This document shows, one piece after another, positions 45,189 through 50,353 of a stretch of 50,353 nucleotides of DNA. The first letter of the stretch is position 1. The number at the start of each line of letters is the position of its first letter. Origin of the DNA: Pararhodospirillum oryzae (GTDB taxonomy: Bacteria > Pseudomonadota > Alphaproteobacteria > Rhodospirillales > Rhodospirillaceae); assembly GCF_007992075.1 (NCBI RefSeq), contig NZ_BJZO01000027.1, forward strand, positions 1 through 50,353. The letters run 5' to 3'. The translations under genes and the position numbers were made by a program. The notes below the pieces were generated by a model. It saw only the letters and a list, made by a program, of their open reading frames with translations, searched no databases and was not told where the DNA came from.

Positions 45189-46252
45189 GCCAGGATCTCC
45201 TCGACCGGCGGGGAAACAAAAAAGGGTGCGGTGCTGGCCTCGGGCACGGGCTCGGGCACCAGGGCCAGGGCATCGAGCAGGACGCGGGCCGGGGCGCCGG
45301 GACGGGCGGCGGCCTCGCCCAGCGTGCGCCGGAAGGCGCGCGCGCCCGGACAGCCGTGGAACAGGCCCAGCACATGGCGCGTCAGCCGGTGCACGGGCTC
45401 GCCCCGGGCCACCATCCGTTCGGCATAGGGTACCAGGGCCCGCACCACGGCGTGGCGATCGGGCAGGGGGGTATCGGTTCCAAACACGCGCCGGTCGGCC
45501 AGCGCCAGGATGAACGGGGTTTCGTAGGCCGCCCGTCCGATCATCACCCCATCAACCGGAGATTGACCCTCGGGCGGCTCGAACGCCGGGGACATGTGGG
45601 CGAGCGCTTCATCCACCGAGGTAATGCCGCCGTTCAACACAATGTCCAGATTTGGAAAATCAGCTTTCAGACGATGAACCACGTCGTGACGCAGCGGGGG
45701 GACGGTGCGGTTTTCGCGCGGGCTCAGGCCGTTGAGCCAGGCCTTGCGCGCATGGACGATGAACGTGCCCACGCCCGCCCGGGCCACGGTTTCGACAAAT
45801 CCGCGCAAGGCCTCGTAGGAATCCAGATCATCAATGCCGATGCGGTGCTTGACCGTCATCGGCGTGCCGGGCTGGGCCTCGATCATTGCCGCCAGGCACT
45901 CGGCGACCAAGGTGGGCTCGGCCATCAGGCAAGCTCCGAACCGCCCCTTGCTCACCCGGTCCGAGGGGCAGCCCACGTTGAGGTTGATTTCGGCGAACCC
46001 CCAGGGCTGGGCCAGCCGCACCGAGCGCGCCAGATCCTCGGGAGTGCTGCCCCCCAGTTGCAAGGCCAGGGGCTGTTCCTCGGGGTGGTGATCCAGGAAC
46101 CGGGCCGGGTCGGCATGGAGCAGGGCCGCCGTGGTCACCATCTCGGTATACAGCAGGGCATGACGGGTCAGGCGACGCAAGAACCAACGGTCGTGCCGGT
46201 CCGTCCAGTCGAGCATGGGGGCGACGCACAGGCGGTTATTCTTGATGGTCAA
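45185..46252 (-). CDS. dusA: tRNA-dihydrouridine synthase A
   Basis: FMN enzyme that reduces uridines in the tRNA D-loop. The 355 residues begin MTIKNNRLCVAPMLDWTDRH. Further motifs are YTEMVTTAALLH, EINLNVGCPSDRVSKGRFGACLM with the catalytic Cys, TVKHRIGIDDLDSYE and GVMIGRAAYETPF. These match DusA rather than DusB or DusC. The C-terminal helical RNA-binding part is complete. It is in an operon with the RNA methyltransferase. The region upstream is shared with divergent bioY. Confidence 0.97.
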   Translation of the reverse strand: MTIKNNRLCVAPMLDWTDRHDRWFLRRLTRHALLYTEMVTTAALLHADPARFLDHHPEEQPLALQLGGSTPEDLARSVRLAQPWGFAEINLNVGCPSDRVSKGRFGACLMAEPTLVAECLAAMIEAQPGTPMTVKHRIGIDDLDSYEALRGFVETVARAGVGTFIVHARKAWLNGLSPRENRTVPPLRHDVVHRLKADFPNLDIVLNGGITSVDEALAHMSPAFEPPEGQSPVDGVMIGRAAYETPFILALADRRVFGTDTPLPDRHAVVRALVPYAERMVARGEPVHRLTRHVLGLFHGCPGARAFRRTLGEAAARPGAPARVLLDALALVPEPVPEASTAPFFVSPPVEEILA

Positions 46253-46566
46253 GGCACATGTCTTTCGGTGGTGGGGAGGCTGCCCGTCCGGCCAGGCGGG
46301 GAGGGATCTTGGGCCTGATGATCGCGCAAGAGTACAGCAACCCTGGGGACGGAGGCGAAAAATCGTCGCTGCCGTCGGTGCGCGCCCAGGGAGCCGGTGG
46401 GCGCGATCGGTGCCGGGGAGGTCCCATGAGGGATGAGAAGGGGTGTTTCTATCTATTATATATAATATTATCTATTATCGGGCTTGTGACATCGGCTTGT
46501 CTGTGGAATCTATCGATAGATCCACGGGTGTGGGTCCATAATTATCTACAATATTCAGGAGCCGAT
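46253..46566 (+). promoter_or_regulatory. bioY/dusA intergenic control region with four BioR-like boxes
   Basis: No gene is supported here. The AT-rich half next to bioY holds four sites resembling the alphaproteobacterial BioR box TTATMKATAA: 46456-46465 (TTATATATAA, full match), 46468-46477 (one mismatch), 46510-46519 (CTATCGATAG, two mismatches at the ends, within a perfect 12-base palindrome 46509-46520) and 46542-46551 (TTATCTACAA, one mismatch). The last lies 15 bases before the bioY start. Repression of biotin uptake by a BioR-type GntR regulator is the natural reading. The consensus is quoted from memory. Confidence 0.65.
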
Positions 46567-47136
46567 ATGACAGAGACACTCACCCTCGCCCCCCCGAACG
46601 TCCGTTCGGCCGCGAAAACCACCGGGATCGTCATTCTTGGCGTCGCGCTCATCACCCTTTGCGCCAAACTGCACGTTCCCTTCTGGCCCGTTCCCATGAC
46701 GCTGCACACGCTCGCGGTCATGGGGCTTGCCGTCGCGCTGGGGCCGCGCCTGGCCACGGCAACCTTCTTCGCCTATCTGGCGGCTGGCGCGGCGGGTCTG
46801 CCCGTGTTCTCGGGAACGCCCGAGCGCGGCATCGGGCTGGCCTACATGGTCGGCCCCACGGGCGGCTATCTTCTGGGCTATTGGGCGGCCAGCTGGCTGA
46901 CGGGCGTGCTGGCGCGCAACCGTGGCCTGGTGGGCATGACCCTGGCCATGCTGGCCGGCCTTGGCGTGACCTATGCGATCGGCCTGCCCTGGCTCGGGTT
47001 CTACGTCCCGGTGGACAAGATCATTCCGCTGGGCTTCACGCCGTTCATCCTGGGGGATCTGATCAACATCGCCATGGTGACGGTTGGCGTCGCGCTGCTT
47101 CCCTCGCGCCTTCGCCGGAAAATCACGCCGCAATGA
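46567..47136 (+). CDS. bioY: Biotin transporter BioY
   Basis: S-component of an ECF-type biotin uptake system, 189 residues with six predicted helices. ATG 46567 (MTETLTLAPPNVRSAAKTTG) follows AGGAG at about 6 bases; the frame stays open far upstream through the operator region, which is not coding. Typical parts are LHVPFWPVPMTLHTLAVM, YLAAGAAGLPVFSG and the signature GPTGGYLLGYW. No bioM or bioN gene follows; bioD does after 190 bases. Solitary BioY proteins can transport biotin, or a shared energising module may be elsewhere. Confidence 0.96.
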   Translation: MTETLTLAPPNVRSAAKTTGIVILGVALITLCAKLHVPFWPVPMTLHTLAVMGLAVALGPRLATATFFAYLAAGAAGLPVFSGTPERGIGLAYMVGPTGGYLLGYWAASWLTGVLARNRGLVGMTLAMLAGLGVTYAIGLPWLGFYVPVDKIIPLGFTPFILGDLINIAMVTVGVALLPSRLRRKITPQ

Positions 47137-47214
47137 GCGAACGGAGAGCGGGCTGATTCCAGACCGGACAGCGGACCCCTCGTTTCGGGTCCCTCGGGCC
47201 TGAAAGCAACATCC

Positions 47215-47255
47215 TGAGGCACCGTGCGCGATCCATTTCACCGCGCGGTGCCTCA
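47215..47255. repeat. Hairpin between bioY and bioD
   Basis: Arms TGAGGCACCG...CGCG and CGCGCGGTGCCTCA (47215-47230 and 47242-47255) pair fully except for a two-base bulge, with a loop of about 11 bases. No T-run follows. It may attenuate read-through into bioD or mark the bioY transcript end. Confidence 0.5.
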
Positions 47256-47326
47256 GGCCCGTTTCCCACGGGGGTGATTCCGATCGTGGAGCGCCCTTGT
47301 TCGAAGGTACCAACACGGACAGCACC

Positions 47327-47980
47327 ATGAGCCCTGCATTCGTTGTAACCGGGACGGATACCGGAATCGGCAAGACCGTTTTCGCGGCCGGCCTCGCGGC
47401 TTCCCTGAACGCCTGTTACTGGAAGCCGGTTCAAGCCGGCCTTGATGAGGAAACAGACAGCGAAACGGTCATGCGGCTGGGCGGGATTCCGGCGGATCGG
47501 ATCATCCCCGAAGCCTACCGCCTGAAAACACCCGCCTCTCCTCATCGGGCGGCGGAACTCGACGGTCTTGAGATCGTTCCCGAAGCCCTTGACGTGCCCT
47601 CCATCGAAGGGCCGCTGGTGATCGAGGGGGCCGGCGGCCTGATGGTGCCGCTGACCCGTCGCGCGACGTTCCTTGATGTCTTTGCCCGCTGGCGTCTGCC
47701 CGTGGTGCTGTGCGCGACCACGCGGCTGGGCACCATCAACCACACCTTGCTGTCGCTCGAAGCCCTCCGGCATCGCTCGATCCCCGTGCTTGGCGTGGCC
47801 CTGATCGGCCCCGAGGAAGCCGGGACCGACAGGATTATCTCCGAATTGGGCAACGTCAGGGTTCTTGGGCGCCTGCCCTGGATGGAAAGCGTCGCTCCCA
47901 CGACACTGCGCGCGAGCATGAACGCCCACTTCGGCGCCAGTCGTCTTTTCAACGGGGCGGAGCCATCCGCGACGCCATAG
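47327..47980 (+). CDS. bioD: Dethiobiotin synthetase
   Basis: ATP-dependent ring closure of diaminopelargonate with CO2 to dethiobiotin. 217 residues from ATG 47327 ([20 protein letters not shown]); a TTG-started extension of ten residues is less likely. P-loop GTDTGIGKT is at 9-17, [17 protein letters not shown] and [14 protein letters not shown] follow, and [12 protein letters not shown] is the second nucleotide motif. The usual partners bioA, bioF and bioB are not in the window, so this copy travels with the transporter rather than the synthesis operon. Confidence 0.96.
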   Translation: MSPAFVVTGTDTGIGKTVFAAGLAASLNACYWKPVQAGLDEETDSETVMRLGGIPADRIIPEAYRLKTPASPHRAAELDGLEIVPEALDVPSIEGPLVIEGAGGLMVPLTRRATFLDVFARWRLPVVLCATTRLGTINHTLLSLEALRHRSIPVLGVALIGPEEAGTDRIISELGNVRVLGRLPWMESVAPTTLRASMNAHFGASRLFNGAEPSATP

Positions 47981-48182
47981 GTCGTGAGTCGTCCGGCCCG
48001 GGGGAGCTTGAGAAAGGGAGGGGCTTGGCGCGCGACACGCTGTTTCACGGCGCACGGAACGCAAGCAAGGATCTTTCGGGGGAAGGGGGCGCCATAGCTC
48101 TTTGTTCCCAGTGCTTTTTCTTGTTGCGGCGCGGTGAAGGCCCCCCCACCCTGACACGAGGCAGGCACGAGGAGGACGGCCC

Positions 48183-48824
48183 ATGGCGCATACCATCAGA
48201 CCGTTGCTTGAAATGTGGAGCCGGGACCCCGCGCGGCATTCACCGGTGGAAGACCTGCAGGGCCTGGTGTCGGGATGCGTTATTTCGGCCCTTGGCCTAT
48301 ACCTGTTGGGCAGCGTGGGGCTGCTCACCGGAGGCATCGCCGGTCTGGCCTTCTTGCTGCGCTACGTGACCGACTGGAAATTCGGGATCCTGTTTTTCCT
48401 TTTGAATCTCCCCTTTTATTATCTGGCCTACAGGCGTTTGGGCCTTGCTTTTTGCGTGAAGACCTTTTTCGCCATCGCCCTGACCTCGGTTTTGACCGAC
48501 CTTCAGCCCCGACTTGTGACGCTTGAGTGGATTCATCCGGCATGGGCGACCGTGCTGGGCGGCCTGCTGCTGGGCTACGGGCTTCTGGCCTTGTATCGCC
48601 ACCGGGCCAGCCTGGGCGGGATCGGCATTCTCGCGGTTTTCCTGCAAGAGCGGTTTGGCTGGCGGGCGGGGCTGGTGCAGTTGGCCTTTGACCTGACCAT
48701 CATGGGTCTGGCCTTCCTGGTCGCGCCGCCCGATATCGTTTTGTATTCCGTGGCCGGCGCGGCGGTCCTCAACCTTTTCGTGGCGATCAACCACCGTTCG
48801 GACCGGTACATCGCCCAACGATGA
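48183..48824 (+). CDS. YitT family membrane protein
   Basis: Integral membrane protein of 213 residues with about six helices. The region GLYLLGSVGLLTGGIAGLAF followed by FGILFFLLNLPFYYLAYRRL is characteristic of the YitT/DUF161 family, whose function is unknown. GLYRHRASLGG-like segments, here ALYRHRASLGGIGILAVFLQ, are the second half repeat. The C-terminal cytosolic domain of longer Gram-positive members is absent, as is usual in proteobacteria. The ATG at 48183 is preceded by GAGGAGG at about 8 bases. It stands alone between bioD and the ABC1-family gene. Confidence 0.9.
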   Translation: MAHTIRPLLEMWSRDPARHSPVEDLQGLVSGCVISALGLYLLGSVGLLTGGIAGLAFLLRYVTDWKFGILFFLLNLPFYYLAYRRLGLAFCVKTFFAIALTSVLTDLQPRLVTLEWIHPAWATVLGGLLLGYGLLALYRHRASLGGIGILAVFLQERFGWRAGLVQLAFDLTIMGLAFLVAPPDIVLYSVAGAAVLNLFVAINHRSDRYIAQR

Positions 48825-48947
48825 GCCCGGTGAACGAGGGGGGGAGCGCGGTCTTTCCCGTGCCGTCCTTTCTGTGCCTATGTCACAGATCCGAGTGCGC
48901 AGGTAGGATATCCTGACCGTCGCCCCCCTTCCAAAGGACGCCGCCCA

Positions 48948-50270
48948 ATGACGACACACAAATCCGATCCCCGCGCGCTCGCGGTGCCCAGTGGGTCCTT
49001 GACGCGCATGGCCCGGTTTGGCGGGCTTGCCGTCAACATCGCGAGCAATATTGCGTTGCAAGGCGCCCGCCAGGTCGCCCAGGGTCAGCGCCCCAAGGCG
49101 CGCGACCTGCTGCTCACGCCGGCCAACGCCCGCAAGGTCGCCGACCAGCTGGCCCACTTGCGCGGCGCGGCGATGAAGGTGGGCCAGCTGATTTCGATGG
49201 ACGCGGGCGACATCCTGCCCCCCGAGCTGGCCGAGATCATGGCCCGCCTGCGCGCCGATGCCTATTACATGCCCCGGGGCCAGTTGCGCCGGGTGCTGCG
49301 CGACAATTGGGGCGAGGCGTGGCGCGACCATTTTGAAACCTTCTTGTTGCAGCCGATCGCGGCCGCCTCCATCGGGCAGGTGCATCGGGCCCGAACCGTG
49401 GACGGGCGCGAACTGGCGATCAAGGTGCAATACCCGGGGGTGCGTCGCAGCATCGACAGCGATGTCAACAACGTGGCCGCCCTGATGCGTTACTCGGGAG
49501 CGCTGCCGCGTCAGCTGGACATCAAGCCCATGCTTGACGAGGCCAAGCGCCAGCTGCACGAGGAAGCCGATTACGAGCGCGAGGGCCGCTATCTCAGCCG
49601 GTTCGCCACCTTGCTGGCCGATGCCCCCGATTTCGTGGTGCCGGCCCTCTACCCCGATCTGACCACCTCCAATATCCTGGCCATGGATTTCGTGGACGGC
49701 GTGGATATCGAAACCCTGACCCATGCCCCGCAGGCCACCCGCGACCGGGTGATGACCTTGCTCATCGGGCTGGTGTTCCGCGAGCTGTTCGAGTTCCAGG
49801 TCATGCAGACCGATCCCAACTTCGCGAATTACCGCTACCAGCCGCAAACGGGCAAGGTGGTGCTGCTGGATTTCGGGGCCTCGCGCGAGTTCGGGCCTGA
49901 AATGGCCGACCAGTTCCGTCGCCTGATCAGGGCGGGGCTGGACGGCGGGCGCGAGGCGGTGCGCCAGGCCATTCGGGATATCGGCTTTTTCGCTGATGAC
50001 ACGTCCCCCCGCCACCAGCGCCTCATGGTCGATATGTTCGAGATGTCGATGGAGCCGCTCAAGCGCCCCGGCCTGTTCGACTTCGCCCACAACGACCTCG
50101 CCATGCGCATGCGCGAGGCGGGCATGGCGCTGGGGGCCGATCGCGACTTCTGGCACATTCCGCCCATGGATACGCTGTTCATGCAGCGCAAATTCGGGGG
50201 CTTCTACATGCTGGCCACCCGCCTGAAGGCCCGGGTTGATCTCCATGCCATTATAGCGCCTTATTTGTAG
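48948..50270 (+). CDS. ABC1/UbiB-family atypical kinase-like protein (AarF domain)
   Basis: A protein of 440 residues. The family's KxGQ element is AMKVGQLISMD, followed by AAASIGQVHRA in the nucleotide loop, Lys in IKVQYPGV, EADYEREGRY, QTDPNFANY and the metal-binding LDFGASREF. These are the marks of UbiB/Coq8 proteins, which support ubiquinone synthesis through ATPase activity. It lacks the C-terminal membrane helices of canonical UbiB, and so resembles the soluble mitochondrial-type branch. A terminator follows directly. The substrate is not known, and it may be distinct from true UbiB. Confidence 0.95.
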   Translation: MTTHKSDPRALAVPSGSLTRMARFGGLAVNIASNIALQGARQVAQGQRPKARDLLLTPANARKVADQLAHLRGAAMKVGQLISMDAGDILPPELAEIMARLRADAYYMPRGQLRRVLRDNWGEAWRDHFETFLLQPIAAASIGQVHRARTVDGRELAIKVQYPGVRRSIDSDVNNVAALMRYSGALPRQLDIKPMLDEAKRQLHEEADYEREGRYLSRFATLLADAPDFVVPALYPDLTTSNILAMDFVDGVDIETLTHAPQATRDRVMTLLIGLVFRELFEFQVMQTDPNFANYRYQPQTGKVVLLDFGASREFGPEMADQFRRLIRAGLDGGREAVRQAIRDIGFFADDTSPRHQRLMVDMFEMSMEPLKRPGLFDFAHNDLAMRMREAGMALGADRDFWHIPPMDTLFMQRKFGGFYMLATRLKARVDLHAIIAPYL

Positions 50271-50276
50271 ACAAAG

Positions 50277-50302
50277 GGGCGGGCCTCGGGCCTGCCCTTT
50301 TT
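50277..50302 (+). terminator. Terminator after the ABC1-family gene
   Basis: GGGCGGGC (50277-50284) pairs with GCCTGCCC (50290-50297), with one G-T pair and a 5-base loop, and is followed by five T. It lies a few bases after the stop. Confidence 0.75.
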
Positions 50303-50353
50303 CGAGGCCCTCAAGCGCCTGGCGCGCACTCCGTGCGCTTGGCTCACGCGGCA

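Noticed and set aside
46258-46566. In-frame extension of bioY through its upstream region
   Set aside because: The region carries the operator-like boxes and is AT-rich; BioY proteins start where ATG 46567 places them.
46441-46566. AT-rich block before bioY considered as an RNA riboswitch
   Set aside because: No stable leader structure is seen; the repeated TTATnnATAA-like boxes fit protein binding sites better.
48297-50246. 649-codon open frame opposite the YitT and ABC1-family genes
   Set aside because: It spans two well-supported genes and an intergenic gap on the other strand; no domain is recognisable.

Overview
The window is a high-GC chromosome segment from an alphaproteobacterium, most likely a member of the Rhodospirillaceae close to Rhodospirillum/Pararhodospirillum. 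This rests on gene content and order (pdxJ-lepB-rnc-era-recO, rpoZ-rsh, gatCAB next to ruvX, proS near lolC/lolD) and on codon bias. No database search was possible. About 45 protein genes are supported. No rRNA, tRNA, CRISPR array, transposase or integrase was seen.

Region 1 (1-4730) is the unusual part. Three co-directional genes encode a 210-residue probable beta-rich protein, a 394-residue protein built as coiled coil / hydrophobic segment / coiled coil, and an 822-residue protein with the same central architecture between beta-rich ends. The set ends at a strong intrinsic terminator. The layout resembles multi-component alpha-helical pore-forming toxins (ClyA, Xax/Yax, Hbl/Nhe, Ahl types), but I recognise none of the three as a named family. 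The genes are visibly less GC-rich than the rest. A hairpin and a triple 11-base repeat separate the second and third genes.

Region 2 (5165-14105) is sensory. It holds a chemoreceptor, a YdjA-type nitroreductase with a TTG start, and a tightly packed two-component set: a large soluble multi-PAS histidine kinase, an HDOD response regulator, and a response regulator with a degenerate HD-GYP domain.

Region 3 (14349-33437) is mostly housekeeping: dapA and smpB; an EamA exporter facing a LysR regulator; the cluster rsh, DUF2062, pdxJ, lepB, rnc, era, small membrane protein, recO; then rpoZ, folK, a NYN-domain protein overlapping a family-5 uracil-DNA glycosylase, gatCAB, ruvX and a LuxR-type regulator. 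acpS, often found between pdxJ and lepB in this class, is not there.

Region 4 (34102-38394) is an inorganic-carbon set: an SbtA-like bicarbonate transporter overlapping an SbtB-like PII protein, followed by phosphoenolpyruvate carboxylase, which uses bicarbonate.

Region 5 (38452-50353) carries lolD, lolC/E, a DJ-1/PfpI protein with Ser in place of the usual nucleophilic Cys, proS, a glycosyltransferase, a TrmA/RlmD-type RNA methyltransferase, dusA, a biotin pair (bioY, bioD) with several BioR-like boxes upstream, a YitT-type membrane protein and an ABC1/UbiB-family protein that ends at a terminator.
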